64,000 bases of DNA from Mesorhizobium sp. AR02 (GCF_024746835.1 NZ_CP080531.1:124001-188000), one strand, 5' to 3'. Counted from the first letter of the stretch, positions 15,691 through 25,871 are shown. Program-made: numbers and translations. The notes: generated by a model not told the origin, from the sequence alone.

Positions 15691-18336
15691 ATGCGCACGG
15701 ACACCGGCCAGGTCTTCAAGCTCGAAGACTATCGCCCCAACGATTATCTCATTCCGCAGACCAACCTCACCTTCCGCCTTTCGCCTGAGGCTACAATCGT
15801 CACCGCGATATTGACGGTCGAACGCCGCGACGGCGTGTCCGCTACGGCGCCCTTGGTGCTCGACGGCGACGGGCTGAAGCTCAAGCGCATCGAGATCGAC
15901 GGCAAGAAGGCAAAACCGGCGGATCTGCTGGTGACGCCTGACCAGCTCACCATTCTCAAGCCACCGGCCGCGCGCCGCTTTCAACTGTTGATCGAAACCG
16001 AACTGGCGCCCGCCGGCAACGAAGCCCTGATGGGCCTCTACCGCTCGAACAATGTCTATTGCACGCAATGCGAGGCCGAGGGCTTTCGCCGCATCACCTA
16101 TTTCCTCGATCGCCCCGATATCCTGTCCGTCTACACCGTCCGCATCGAGGCGTTGCGCGACGAGGCGCCGCTGCTCCTGTCCAACGGCAATCCGGTCGAC
16201 AAGGGCGATATCGGCGACGGCTGGCACTATGCTGGATGGCACGACCCCTTCCCCAAGCCGTCCTATCTGTTCGCGCTGGTGGCCGGCAATCTCGGCCAGG
16301 TCGCCGACAGTTTCGTCACCCTATCCGGCCGCGAGGTCGAGCTCGGTATCTATGTCGAGCCCGGCAAGGAGACGCTTGCCGGCTACGCCATGGACGCGCT
16401 GAAGCGATCTATGAAATGGGACGAGGAGGCGTTTGGCCGCGAATATGACCTCGACGTCTTCAACATCGTCGCCGTGTCCGACTTCAACATGGGCGCGATG
16501 GAGAACAAGGGCCTCAACATCTTCAACGACAAATATGTGCTGGCCGACCAGGAGACGGCGACGGACGCCGATTTCGCCAATATCGAGGCGATCATCGCGC
16601 ATGAATATTTCCACAATTGGACAGGCAACAGAATCACTTGCCGCGACTGGTTCCAGCTTTGCCTGAAGGAAGGCCTGACGGTCTTCCGCGATCATGAATT
16701 CTCCGCCGACCAGCGCTCGCGCGCGGTCAAGCGCATCGCTGAAGTGCGCACGCTGCGCGCGCACCAGTTTCCCGAGGACCAGGGTCCGCTGGCGCATCCG
16801 GTGCGGCCGCGCCGCTACCGCGAGATCAACAATTTCTACACGGCGACGGTCTACGAAAAGGGTTCCGAAGTGGTGCGAATGATCCGCACCATCCTCGGGG
16901 CCGAAGCCTTTCGCGCCGGCATGGACCTCTATTTTGAGCGGCATGACGGCGATGCGGCGACGATCGAGGATTTCATCAAGGTGTTCGAGGATGCCTCGGG
17001 CCGCGACCTGTCGCAGTTCGCGCTCTGGTATCATCAGGCCGGCACGCCCAATTTGACGGTCAGTTCGACGCACAATGTGGCCGCGCAAGAATTCACGCTC
17101 GAGATCGAGCAGTCGGTGCCGCCGACGCCTTCCGAAAGCCGCAAGCGGCTGATGCATATCCCGCTCGCCTTCGGGCTGATCGGCGCCGGCGGCAAGCCTG
17201 TCGCATATAGCGGCGTCGAGGGCGCCAGCGTCGAGGACGGCATCATCCATGTCCGCAAGCGTCGCCATATTGTGCGTTTCTCAGGCGTTGCCGAACGTCC
17301 GGCGGTGTCGCTCAACCGCGGCTTTTCGGCGCCGGTGACTCTGTCGGTCGAGCAGAAGGCCGACGATCAGTTCTACCTTGCCCGTCATGACAGCGACGCC
17401 TTCTCGCGCTGGCAGGCCTTCAACACACTGCTCACCGATGCGCTGATCGCAGCCTTCCGCGAAATCCTTGGCGGCAAGCAGCCGGTCTTCGCGACGCGGC
17501 TGACCGAGCTCGCCGGCAGCATCGCCGCCGACGAGACGCTGGAGCCCGCCTACCGGGCCCTGGCGCTGGCGCTGCCAGGCGATGCCGACATCGCCCGCGA
17601 CATCGGCAAGAACATCGATCCCGACGCCATCCACGCAGCCCGACAGGCTCTTGCGCTCGCAATCGCCACGGCGAACCAGGAACCCTTCGCGGAACTATAT
17701 GATCGCCTCGCCGACACGGCCGTGTTCAGCCCGGATGCGGCAAGTGCGGGACGGCGCGCCCTGCGCAACATCTTGCTGGATTATCTCTCGCTGCTGCCGG
17801 GTGGAGCGGCATTGGCGGCTGGGCATTTCCAGTCGGCGACCAACATGACCGACCACGCGTCCGCCCTCGCCGTGCTCGCGTATCGCCACCATGGTTCGCC
17901 GGAGGCAAACAAAGCGCTGGCAGCTTTCGAAAAGACCTATGCGTCCGACCCGCTGGTCATGGACAAATGGTTCCAGATCCAGGCCGGCGTGCCCGGACCA
18001 CAGGCAGTGGACACGGTTCGGGCGCTAACCGCTCACGCGGCCTTCTCGATGGCCAATCCGAATCGGGTGCGCTCGCTGATCGGCACATTCTCCAGCGCCA
18101 ACCAGACCGGCTTCCACCGCGCCGACGGCGAAGGCTACCGTTTCTTCGCGCAGACGGTGCTCGAGGTCGAAAAACGCAATCCGCAAGTGGCGGCAAGGCT
18201 GGCGACGGCGCTCAGATCATGGCGTTCGCTCGAACCGGGCCGGCAGGCCAAGGCCCGGGAAGCGCTGCTTTCGATCGCCAATGCCGAAAACCTGTCGGCG
18301 GATCTGCGCGATATCGTCGAGCGGACCCTGGCCTAG
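15691..18336 (+). CDS. pepN: Aminopeptidase N (M1 family)
   Basis: 881 residues, the usual length for bacterial PepN, a cytoplasmic zinc aminopeptidase that trims N-terminal residues from peptides. Exopeptidase motif GAMEN (residues ~269-273, NMGAMENKGLNIFND) and zinc motif HEYFHNWTG with the downstream Glu (LKEGLTVFRDHEFSAD) are intact. The substrate-binding QCEAEGFRRITYF is also present (residues ~126-138). The C-terminal helical DUF3458-type region is complete. A 10-bp terminator-like hairpin follows. Monocistronic. Confidence 0.97.
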   Translation: MRTDTGQVFKLEDYRPNDYLIPQTNLTFRLSPEATIVTAILTVERRDGVSATAPLVLDGDGLKLKRIEIDGKKAKPADLLVTPDQLTILKPPAARRFQLLIETELAPAGNEALMGLYRSNNVYCTQCEAEGFRRITYFLDRPDILSVYTVRIEALRDEAPLLLSNGNPVDKGDIGDGWHYAGWHDPFPKPSYLFALVAGNLGQVADSFVTLSGREVELGIYVEPGKETLAGYAMDALKRSMKWDEEAFGREYDLDVFNIVAVSDFNMGAMENKGLNIFNDKYVLADQETATDADFANIEAIIAHEYFHNWTGNRITCRDWFQLCLKEGLTVFRDHEFSADQRSRAVKRIAEVRTLRAHQFPEDQGPLAHPVRPRRYREINNFYTATVYEKGSEVVRMIRTILGAEAFRAGMDLYFERHDGDAATIEDFIKVFEDASGRDLSQFALWYHQAGTPNLTVSSTHNVAAQEFTLEIEQSVPPTPSESRKRLMHIPLAFGLIGAGGKPVAYSGVEGASVEDGIIHVRKRRHIVRFSGVAERPAVSLNRGFSAPVTLSVEQKADDQFYLARHDSDAFSRWQAFNTLLTDALIAAFREILGGKQPVFATRLTELAGSIAADETLEPAYRALALALPGDADIARDIGKNIDPDAIHAARQALALAIATANQEPFAELYDRLADTAVFSPDAASAGRRALRNILLDYLSLLPGGAALAAGHFQSATNMTDHASALAVLAYRHHGSPEANKALAAFEKTYASDPLVMDKWFQIQAGVPGPQAVDTVRALTAHAAFSMANPNRVRSLIGTFSSANQTGFHRADGEGYRFFAQTVLEVEKRNPQVAARLATALRSWRSLEPGRQAKAREALLSIANAENLSADLRDIVERTLA

Positions 18337-18345
18337 GCACCCCTT

Positions 18346-18369
18346 GCCTTCTCCCGTGCGGGAGAAGGC
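18346..18369. terminator. Terminator-like hairpin after pepN
   Basis: GCCTTCTCCC (18346-18355) pairs with GGGAGAAGGC (18360-18369) around a 4-base GTGC loop. It lies 10 bases after the pepN stop. It is not directly followed by a T-run, although T-rich sequence appears 25-50 bases later. The arms match the element at 10090-10114. Confidence 0.6.
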
Positions 18370-18532
18370 CGGCTTCCAAACCTCCGAAAGCCCATTATTT
18401 TAGTCGATTTTTAATCTTTTTTCGCCGGACCACTGGACAAGGCGAATCACGTTTGATTCTTTACTGACGATTCGGATGTGCGGCGTTTGCCGGATCACCA
18501 AGCAGCATAGGCAAATTCGGGGAGTGCCATTT

Positions 18533-20854
18533 ATGGCGAAGGCGGACGCGTGGGGCGCGCCCGGTGGGATGGCTTTTGCGCGTCGCGAGACGCGCAGCGA
18601 CGGCCTTGCCGGGAATACGCGGCTCATCGCCGAACCCGCCTACAAGCGGCTTCTGGCCGCCGAGCCGCTGCTGCGCCGGTCGATACCGGCCCTCATCATC
18701 ATCTTCCTTCTCGTCATCGCGGCGCTGCGCGTGCTGTCGCTGATGAACGAACGCGACGATGTCGAGCGTGATGCCAAGGCGATCCTGACGCTGGCGGCTG
18801 GGCAACTGGCCAGTTCGCTAGCCACCACCTCGGATACCGTGCCCGGCGCCATACAGGACCTGCTGGAGACCACCAGCCGCCAAGGTGCGATGGGCCGCAG
18901 CCATGTGCTCGTCATCACCGACAGCGCCTTCAAGATCACCGCGGTGACGCCGCGCTCGATGCCTTGGCAAGGCCATGCCCTCGACGGCCTCGTCGAGGGC
19001 GGTCAGCCCCTGTTTATGTTCGGTGATCGCGCCGGCGTCATGGAGGTCAATATCGGCGGCCAGGACTGGTACGCCGCGGTCAGCGTGGCCAAGGACCGGA
19101 AGGGTGCCGCGGCGGCCCTGGTGCCGCAGGAAGCGGTCTTCGACACCTGGCGCAAGACCGTCTCGCTCAACGTCACCCTGTTCGTGCTGACGGCCGGCGT
19201 GCTGATCATCATCCTCTACGCCTATTTCGGGCAGGCGGCGCGCGCGCAGGCCGCCGATCGCATCTATCTCGAAGCGCATCAGCGCATCGACATGGCGCTG
19301 GTGCGCGGCCGCTGCGGCCTGTGGGACTGGGACATGGTTCGCGGCAAGATGTACTGGTCGCGCTCGATGTACGACATGCTGGGCTACGAGCCTTGCGAGA
19401 CGATGCTGTCCTTCGGCGAGGTCGACGAGATCATACACCCCGAGGACGGCGACCTGTTCGAACTCGCCAACAGAATTGTCGCCCGCGAAATCGATCACAT
19501 CGACCAGGTGTTCAGGATGCGGCATGCCGATGGCCAATGGGTGTGGATGCGCGCTCGTGCCCAGGTCATGGATCCGGAGGCACCGGAAATCCAGCTGATC
19601 GGCATCGCCGTCGACGTCACCGAGCAGCGCCATCTGGCGCTGCGTTCCGAGGCGGCCGATCTGCGGCTGAGAACCGCGATCGAGAACATCAACGAATCCT
19701 TCGTGCTGTGGGATTCGGCGCAGCGGCTGATCATGTGCAACTCCAAATACCAGCAGGACAACGGGCTCTCGGATCGCGACGTGATGCCGGGCGTGACGCG
19801 CGCTTCCCTGGAGGAACGGATGCTGGCCTTTGCTTCCGAGCGCCGGCTTGCCAACACCAATGGTCCGCAAGGCGGCGCCACTTTCGAGCGGCAGCTGGCT
19901 GACGGCCGCTGGCTGCAGGTCAACGAACTCAGGACCAGGGATGGCGGCATCGTCTCGGTCGGCTCCGACATCACCCAGATCAAGCTGCATCAGGAAAAGC
20001 TGGTCGACAGCGAACGCAGGCTGATGGCAACGATCCATGATCTTAGCCTCGCCAGGCGCTCCGAAGAGGAGCGCTCCAGTGAGCTGGTCGACCTCAACCG
20101 CAAATACATGAAGGAAACCGAACGCGCTGAAGCAGCGAACCGGGCCAAATCCGAATTCCTGGCCAACATGTCGCATGAACTGCGCACGCCGCTGAACGCC
20201 ATCATCGGTTTCTCCGAACTGATGGAACAGGGGCTGTTCGGCCCGTTGGGGTCGGAGCGCTACGAGGAATATGCCACCGACATCAACAGCAGCGGCAAAT
20301 ATCTGCTCGGCGTCATCAACGACATTCTCGACATGTCCAAGATCGAGGCCGGCCAGTTCTCGCTGGACCAGGAGCAGATCGACCTCGGGCCGCTGATCAG
20401 CGAGACGGTGCGCGTCGTCTCGCTGCAAGCGGCACAGAAGGCGATCACCGTGGAAACGCGTATCGCCGACGCGCTGACGCTGTTTGCGGACCGCCGGGCG
20501 ATCAAGCAGATCGTCATCAACCTTCTGTCCAACGCGGTGAAGTTCACGGGCCAGGGCGGCCACATATCGGTCAGGGCCCGCAACACGTCCGGCGCGCTGG
20601 TGCTGACGATCGAGGACAATGGCTGCGGCATCCCGAAAGCGGCGCTCGGCAAGCTCGGGCGGCCCTTCGAACAGGTGCAGAACCAGTTCTCCAAGAACCA
20701 TGCCGGATCCGGGCTTGGCCTTGCGATCTCGCGCTCGCTGGCCGAGCTCCAGGGCGGCGCGCTGAAAATCCGGTCGACCGAAGGCGTCGGCACGATCGTA
20801 TCGGTGCGCATTCCGGTGAAGAAGGCGACCCAGGCGGTCAAGGTCGCGGCTTGA
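18533..20854 (+). CDS. Membrane PAS-domain sensor histidine kinase (DivJ/PleC/PdhS-like)
   Basis: 773 residues. Two transmembrane helices (around residues 57-77 and 223-243) bracket a ~145-residue periplasmic sensor region. PAS domains follow: about 265-385 (CGLWDWDMVRGKMYWSRSMYDMLGYE) and 390-500 (INESFVLWDSAQRLIMCNSKYQ, PAS_7-like). A short coiled segment leads to HisKA with the phospho-His in HELRTPLNAIIGFSELM, then HATPase_c (N box LLSNAVKF, G boxes EDNGCGIP and SGLGLAIS). The H-box context resembles alphaproteobacterial DivJ/PleC/PdhS kinases that phosphorylate DivK. Start 18533 has GGGGAG upstream. No response regulator is adjacent. Confidence 0.9.
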   Translation: MAKADAWGAPGGMAFARRETRSDGLAGNTRLIAEPAYKRLLAAEPLLRRSIPALIIIFLLVIAALRVLSLMNERDDVERDAKAILTLAAGQLASSLATTSDTVPGAIQDLLETTSRQGAMGRSHVLVITDSAFKITAVTPRSMPWQGHALDGLVEGGQPLFMFGDRAGVMEVNIGGQDWYAAVSVAKDRKGAAAALVPQEAVFDTWRKTVSLNVTLFVLTAGVLIIILYAYFGQAARAQAADRIYLEAHQRIDMALVRGRCGLWDWDMVRGKMYWSRSMYDMLGYEPCETMLSFGEVDEIIHPEDGDLFELANRIVAREIDHIDQVFRMRHADGQWVWMRARAQVMDPEAPEIQLIGIAVDVTEQRHLALRSEAADLRLRTAIENINESFVLWDSAQRLIMCNSKYQQDNGLSDRDVMPGVTRASLEERMLAFASERRLANTNGPQGGATFERQLADGRWLQVNELRTRDGGIVSVGSDITQIKLHQEKLVDSERRLMATIHDLSLARRSEEERSSELVDLNRKYMKETERAEAANRAKSEFLANMSHELRTPLNAIIGFSELMEQGLFGPLGSERYEEYATDINSSGKYLLGVINDILDMSKIEAGQFSLDQEQIDLGPLISETVRVVSLQAAQKAITVETRIADALTLFADRRAIKQIVINLLSNAVKFTGQGGHISVRARNTSGALVLTIEDNGCGIPKAALGKLGRPFEQVQNQFSKNHAGSGLGLAISRSLAELQGGALKIRSTEGVGTIVSVRIPVKKATQAVKVAA

Positions 20855-20899
20855 TCGGCAGGCTCCGAGCGACGTTCCCGGAGCCTGCATCAGACAATC

Positions 20900-21379
20900 T
20901 CACTGCACGCTGCCGTCGTTGCCTTCGTCATCCGATTGACGGTGATGGCCAAAGCGGCCGCCCGTCGGCAACTCACCCTTCTCGATCTTGCCGTCATTGT
21001 TCTTGTCGAGCATGGCGAACACCTTCTTCTCACGGCCGGTGATGTCATCCGTGGTCAGCGTGCCGTCGCCCTTGGCGTCGTAGCGGGCGATGATGCGCTT
21101 GGCCATCCGCTCGAAGCGCGCCTTCTCCAGCGCGTCGGCGAGTTGGGCGACGGTCAGCTTGCCGCCATTGGCGGCAACGAGCTTCTTCAGCCGCGCGTTC
21201 ATGGCGTCGGAGAACTGGTCGAAGGTGATGGCGCCGTCTGAATCGCTTATCGCCTTGTTGAGGCGCATCATCGTGTCCTCGCGCATTTTTCCGCTGGCAT
21301 TGTTTTCAGCGTAGGCCGTGGTGCCGACGGCGCCGGCGAGCGCTGCGAAGGCAAGGGCAAGCTTGGTTGACTTTCTCAT
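20900..21379 (-). CDS. Exported EF-hand calcium-binding protein
   Basis: 159 residues. Signal peptide MRKSTKLALAFAALAGAVGTTAYA. Three EF-hand-type loops: DSDGAITFDQF (residues ~46-56, short), DAKGDGTLTTDD (~97-108) and DKNNDGKIEKGE (~119-130); the last two fit the 12-residue DxDxDG consensus. Probably a periplasmic Ca2+ binder; partner unknown. Start 21379 is supported by AGGAGA. The C-terminus is polar with several Asp, Glu and His. It lies downstream of glnE on the same strand (gap 50 bases), so it may be the last gene of that transcript. Confidence 0.88.
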   Translation of the reverse strand: MRKSTKLALAFAALAGAVGTTAYAENNASGKMREDTMMRLNKAISDSDGAITFDQFSDAMNARLKKLVAANGGKLTVAQLADALEKARFERMAKRIIARYDAKGDGTLTTDDITGREKKVFAMLDKNNDGKIEKGELPTGGRFGHHRQSDDEGNDGSVQ

Positions 21380-21429
21380 GGTCTTCTCCTGTTGCATCGT
21401 CACCCCCGATGCGGGCCGGACCAGCTACT

Positions 21430-24390
21430 TCACGGTCGTCCGGCACGAAGCAAAAAGTCAAAGTCCTTCCTGACCTTTTGCGACGTCTCCTTGAGGTGTG
21501 CTTCCAGCACACCGAAATCCGGCAGGTCGGTGACCGCCAGAAGCAGATCCGAAAGCCCCGGCGGAACGTCATCGCGCTCAAAGGCCCCGGTGAGGCACAG
21601 CCGCGTCATCTGGGTCAGCGCCAGATAGAGCGCGAAGGCGGCACCAAGTTCCTGCCTGACCCCGGCATCCGCGAAACGAGGTGCCAGACGTGAGAGAATC
21701 TCGGCCGTACCGGTGGCACGTGGCCCGGCCTCGACCTGCCCGGTGATGACAGCCACCTGGGCGATGAATTCAAGATCGATCAGTCCCCCGGGGATCAACT
21801 TGATGTCCCAGAGATCGCGCGGCGGCTTTTCCATCTCGATCATGGCCCGCATATCCGAGGCTTCCGACCTCACCTTTGCCGCGTCGCGCGGCTGGCCAAG
21901 CACGGCCGCGACTTCCGCTTCGACCTCGGCGCACAGGCCGACATCGCCAGCGATGGCGCGTGCCCGCGATAGTGCCATGTGCTCCCAGGTCCAGGCCTCC
22001 TGGCGCTGGTATTTCTTGAAGGCATCGATATGGGTGGCCACCGGCCCCTTGTTGCCGGACGGCCGCAGCCGCAGGTCGAGCTCGTAGAGCACCCCCTCCG
22101 CCGTCGGTGCCGAGACGGCCGAGATCAGCCGCTGCGTCATGCGGGTGTAGTAATGCGAAGGCGCCAGCGGCTTGTCACCGTCGGAGTCCTCGGCGTCCGC
22201 ATCGTGGTCGTAGAGCAGGATGAGGTCGACATCCGACCCCGCGGTCAATTCGCGGCTGCCAAGCTTGCCCATGCCGAGCAGCGAAACCACGCCACCGGCG
22301 ATCCTGCCGTGGCGCGCCGCGAATTCGGTTATCACCGCCTGCAAGGCCGCTTCGATGGTGAGATCGGCCAGATCGGAAAAGGCGCGGCCGGCCCGGGCCG
22401 GATCGATCGAGCCGGCAAGCAGCCGCACACCGATGAGGAATTTCTGCTCCGAGGCAAAGATGCGCAGCCGGTCGAGCACGTCCTCATAAAGGCGATCGCC
22501 TTCAAGAAAGGCGGAAAGCCGTGCCGACAGATAGGCGCGGTCCGGCAGTTCACTCAGCAAGGCCGGGTCGAGCAGGCCGTCGAAAACATGCGGCCGGCGC
22601 GTGATGATCGCCGCCAGCCGGGGTGCGGCCCCCATGATCGTCGCCATCAGCTTGAGCAGCGCTGGGTTTGACTGCAGCAGCGAAAACAGCTGGATACCGG
22701 CCGGCAGGCCGGCAAGAAATTCGTCGAAGCGGATCAAGGCCTCGTCCGCCCGGCGCGTCTGGCCGAAGGCCTTGAGCAAGGCCGGCGTCAATTCCGTCAG
22801 CCGCTCGCGCGCCTCCGCCGACCGGGTGACGCGATAGCGGCCGAAATGCCAGCCACGAATGACGCGGCAGATGTCGCTCGGCCGCTGGAAGCCGAGACCA
22901 TGCAAGGTTCGCAGCGTGTCGGGATCATCGACATCGCCGGTGAAAACCAGATTGCCAATGCCCGCCGAAAGCTCCGGTGCGGTTTCGAAAAGTGCTGCAT
23001 AATGGCGTTCGACCTGCTGCAGCGAGGCGCGGAACGCTCCGGCAAATGCCGCCGCATCGGCAAAGCCCAGCATATGGGCGATCCGTTCCAGCCCCTCATC
23101 GTCTTCCGGCAGCGTATGCGTCTGCTCGTCGGCCACCATCTGGACGGCATGCTCGACGCGGCGCAGGAACCAGTACTGGCGGGCGAGTGCGTCACGCGCC
23201 TCGGAGGTGATCCATCCGCGGGCGGCGAGCTGGCCGAGCATCGGCACGGTCTCGCGGCCGCGCAGTTCCGGAAAGCGGCCGCCGGCGATGAGCTGCTGGG
23301 TCTGGACGAAGAACTCGATCTCACGGATACCACCACGGCCGAGCTTTACGTTGTGGCCCTTGACGGCAATCTCGCCGTGGCCCTTGTGGGCATGGATCTG
23401 GCGCTTGATCGAATGGACGTCGGCAATCGCCGCGTAGTCCATGTATTTGCGCCAGATGTAGGGCTGCAACTCCTTGAGGAAGGCAGCACCCGCGCCCAGA
23501 TCGCCGGCGGCCGGACGCGCCTTGATCATCGCCGCACGCTCCCAGTTCTGGCCCCGCGCTTCGTAATAGCGCAGTGCGGCTTCAACCGGGATCGCCAGCG
23601 GTGTCGAACCGGGATCCGGGCGCAGCCTCAGATCGGTGCGGAAGACATAGCCGTGCTCGGTGCGGTCCTGCAGGATGCGCACCAGCCGTCGCGTCAGCCG
23701 CGAAAACAGCTCGGTGGCGTCGAGAGGGTCGACAATTGCGGGTGCTTCCGGATCGAAGAAGACGACAAGATCGATATCGGAGGAGAAATTCAGCTCGTGC
23801 GCGCCGAGCTTGCCCATGCCGAGCAGGATCCAGCCAGATTGCCGCGACGGGTTGTCGAGGTCCGGCAGTTTGAGTTTGCCCTGACCATGCGCGTCACGCA
23901 GCAGGAAGTCGACGGCCGCACGGGTGCAGGCATCGGCAAGATCGCTCAGCCGCCGTACCGTCAGCGACGTTTCCGCCTTACCGGCGAGATCGGCCAGCGC
24001 GATCAGGAAATGCGCCTCGGCCTTGCACTGGCGCAGCTCCATCATCAGGCCGGATTCGGAGACCGCCTCGGCCAGCGGCGCCTGTTCGATCGCGGCGGTG
24101 ACCGCTTTCAGGCGCGCCTCGACCGGCTGGTCGAAAAGAGCATCCAGAATCCGCGGCCGGCGACGCGCCGTGTCACGCAGGAATGGTGAGAGGTCGAAGA
24201 CAGCGGCCAGGAAATCCTGGCCCTCCCCCTTGCCGGCCAGGAACTTGGCCAGCCGCGCCAGCCCTTCTTCGCGTGCCGCTGTAGCGATTTCGGCCAATTC
24301 GTGCCGCGCCCGGCCTTCGTCGAGAGGGGCAAGCCCGACCACAGGCTTCAGCAACCAGTCCGTGACCGTCCGTTTCGCAACCGCAGCCAT
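21430..24390 (-). CDS. glnE: Bifunctional glutamine synthetase adenylyltransferase/adenylyl-removing enzyme
   Basis: 986 residues, normal for GlnE, which attaches AMP to and removes it from glutamine synthetase in response to PII and glutamine. Two nucleotidyltransferase domains are intact: the N-terminal deadenylylase, LGMGKLGAHELNFSSDIDL (around residue 200), and the C-terminal adenylylase, LGMGKLGSRELTAGSDVDL (around residue 700), each with its DxD metal pair. Its ATG overlaps the upstream kinase stop as TGATG, indicating translational coupling. The kinase-glnE order is also found in other rhizobia, by recall. Confidence 0.97.
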   Translation of the reverse strand: MAAVAKRTVTDWLLKPVVGLAPLDEGRARHELAEIATAAREEGLARLAKFLAGKGEGQDFLAAVFDLSPFLRDTARRRPRILDALFDQPVEARLKAVTAAIEQAPLAEAVSESGLMMELRQCKAEAHFLIALADLAGKAETSLTVRRLSDLADACTRAAVDFLLRDAHGQGKLKLPDLDNPSRQSGWILLGMGKLGAHELNFSSDIDLVVFFDPEAPAIVDPLDATELFSRLTRRLVRILQDRTEHGYVFRTDLRLRPDPGSTPLAIPVEAALRYYEARGQNWERAAMIKARPAAGDLGAGAAFLKELQPYIWRKYMDYAAIADVHSIKRQIHAHKGHGEIAVKGHNVKLGRGGIREIEFFVQTQQLIAGGRFPELRGRETVPMLGQLAARGWITSEARDALARQYWFLRRVEHAVQMVADEQTHTLPEDDEGLERIAHMLGFADAAAFAGAFRASLQQVERHYAALFETAPELSAGIGNLVFTGDVDDPDTLRTLHGLGFQRPSDICRVIRGWHFGRYRVTRSAEARERLTELTPALLKAFGQTRRADEALIRFDEFLAGLPAGIQLFSLLQSNPALLKLMATIMGAAPRLAAIITRRPHVFDGLLDPALLSELPDRAYLSARLSAFLEGDRLYEDVLDRLRIFASEQKFLIGVRLLAGSIDPARAGRAFSDLADLTIEAALQAVITEFAARHGRIAGGVVSLLGMGKLGSRELTAGSDVDLILLYDHDADAEDSDGDKPLAPSHYYTRMTQRLISAVSAPTAEGVLYELDLRLRPSGNKGPVATHIDAFKKYQRQEAWTWEHMALSRARAIAGDVGLCAEVEAEVAAVLGQPRDAAKVRSEASDMRAMIEMEKPPRDLWDIKLIPGGLIDLEFIAQVAVITGQVEAGPRATGTAEILSRLAPRFADAGVRQELGAAFALYLALTQMTRLCLTGAFERDDVPPGLSDLLLAVTDLPDFGVLEAHLKETSQKVRKDFDFLLRAGRP

Positions 24391-25871
24391 CAGTGATCCT
24401 CCCGTGCGGGGAAACTCATGACCACGGATAGTCCCGGATTGCCAGGCAAGAGATCAAGCCGTCCATAGTGGAATGTCATGACCGCCTTGGCGAGGCTGAG
24501 GCCGAGGCCAGAGCCCGGCTGCGAACGGCTCTTCTCCAGCCGCACGAAACGTTCGGTTGCCCGAGCCCGATCGGCATCGTCCGGAATGCCCTGGCCGTTG
24601 TCGGCGACACAAAGCCTGATCTCGCCATGTGTCCGCTCAAGCGTCACACGAACCGCGGGCTTGGAGGTGGAGTCGGTCGAATATTTGATCGCATTGTCGA
24701 CGATGTTGGACAGCGCCTGGGCGATCAGTTCGCGGTTGCCGTTGACGACAAAAGCGCCGTTCACTTCGGCTTCGAGCGAAACGCCAGCCTCTTCCGCCAC
24801 CGGCTCGTAGAGCTCGACAACATCACGCACGGCCGCCGCCAGATCGACGCGGTTGGTGTGTTCGGACGAATATCCGGCCTCGAGCCGGGAGATCATCAGG
24901 ATGGCGTTGAAGGTCTTTATCAGCTGGTCGGACTCGGTGATGGTGCCTTCGAGCGCCTGGCGATAGTCGGCGGGCTTGTGCTTGCCGGAAAGTGTTGCTT
25001 CGGCACGGTTGCGCAACCGGGTCAACGGTGTCTTCAGATCATGCGCGATGTTGTCGGAAACCTGCTTCAGGCCTTCGTTGAGCGTTGCGATCCTGGCCAG
25101 CATGGAATTGAGGTTTTCCGAAAGCCGGTCGAACTCGTCGCCGGCGCCGGTCACCGGCAGCCGGCCCGAGAGATCACCGCCCATGATGCGGCGGCTCGCC
25201 TCCGACACGCTGTCGATGCGCTTCAGCGCGGCACGGCCGACAAAGAACCAGATCAAGATGCCACCCAGGCCCATCATGCCAAGCGCCAGCATCAGCGCAC
25301 GGCGGATGACGGCGCGGAAGCGCTCCGGTTCGCCAAGATCGCGGCCGACCAGCATGATCATCTGGTTGGGCAGCCGCAGCACCAGCGCAATGGCGTTGTG
25401 ACCCTTCTCGCCTTCGGCCTGCGGTGTCGCGTTGTCGCCAGTTGCAGGAGCCGGCGTCTGGTCGGACGTTCCGCTGCGCAGGCGATCAAGCTCGCCTTCG
25501 CCGAAGCGCTTGTAGGAGAACGGCTCGGTCGTCCAGCCCTCTGTGTCAATCACCCCAGGTTCCAGGCTCTGCACGTTGCCGGTCAGGATCTGGCCATTGG
25601 CATCGGCGATGAGATAGAGGTTGGCGCCAGGCTGGCGGGAGCGGTTTTCGACGACGCGCACCAGCACGGGCAGGCCGCCGCGCTGATAGGCACGAGCGAG
25701 GCCGAGCACTTCGTCGTTGATGGTCTCCTGCGTCTGCGCCGTCAGCATGCGTGCCGACAGCGAGGTCATGTAGAAGACCAGCAGCACGGCGCAGAGCGCG
25801 AACAGCAGAAGGTATAACGCCGAAAGCCGCGCTGCCGTCGTCTTCATGATGGCCGGCACGGAAAGAGCCAT
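24390..25871 (-). CDS. OmpR-class sensor histidine kinase coupled to glnE
   Basis: 493 residues. Transmembrane helices near residues 15-37 and ~200-222 flank a ~160-residue periplasmic domain; HAMP follows, then HisKA with HDLKTPLTRLRNRAE (phospho-His) and HATPase_c with DNAIKYS, DNGQGIP and GSGLGLSLAKAV. Likely pairs with the response regulator immediately upstream (26002-26676). Start 25871 was chosen because the first helix (LSALYLLLFALCAVLLVFYM) begins soon after. Its stop overlaps the glnE start. The signal sensed is unknown; the linkage hints at nitrogen or envelope control but does not prove it. Confidence 0.92.
   Translation of the reverse strand: MALSVPAIMKTTAARLSALYLLLFALCAVLLVFYMTSLSARMLTAQTQETINDEVLGLARAYQRGGLPVLVRVVENRSRQPGANLYLIADANGQILTGNVQSLEPGVIDTEGWTTEPFSYKRFGEGELDRLRSGTSDQTPAPATGDNATPQAEGEKGHNAIALVLRLPNQMIMLVGRDLGEPERFRAVIRRALMLALGMMGLGGILIWFFVGRAALKRIDSVSEASRRIMGGDLSGRLPVTGAGDEFDRLSENLNSMLARIATLNEGLKQVSDNIAHDLKTPLTRLRNRAEATLSGKHKPADYRQALEGTITESDQLIKTFNAILMISRLEAGYSSEHTNRVDLAAAVRDVVELYEPVAEEAGVSLEAEVNGAFVVNGNRELIAQALSNIVDNAIKYSTDSTSKPAVRVTLERTHGEIRLCVADNGQGIPDDADRARATERFVRLEKSRSQPGSGLGLSLAKAVMTFHYGRLDLLPGNPGLSVVMSFPAREDH

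Noticed and set aside
15001..16242. Minus-strand frame spanning the EamA gene and the pepN start
   Set aside because: Covers two real genes in the wrong frame or strand; no signature.
18818..20890. About 690-codon minus-strand frame opposite the PAS kinase
   Set aside because: Antisense shadow of a well-supported histidine kinase; composition rich in Arg, Gly and His with no recognisable fold.
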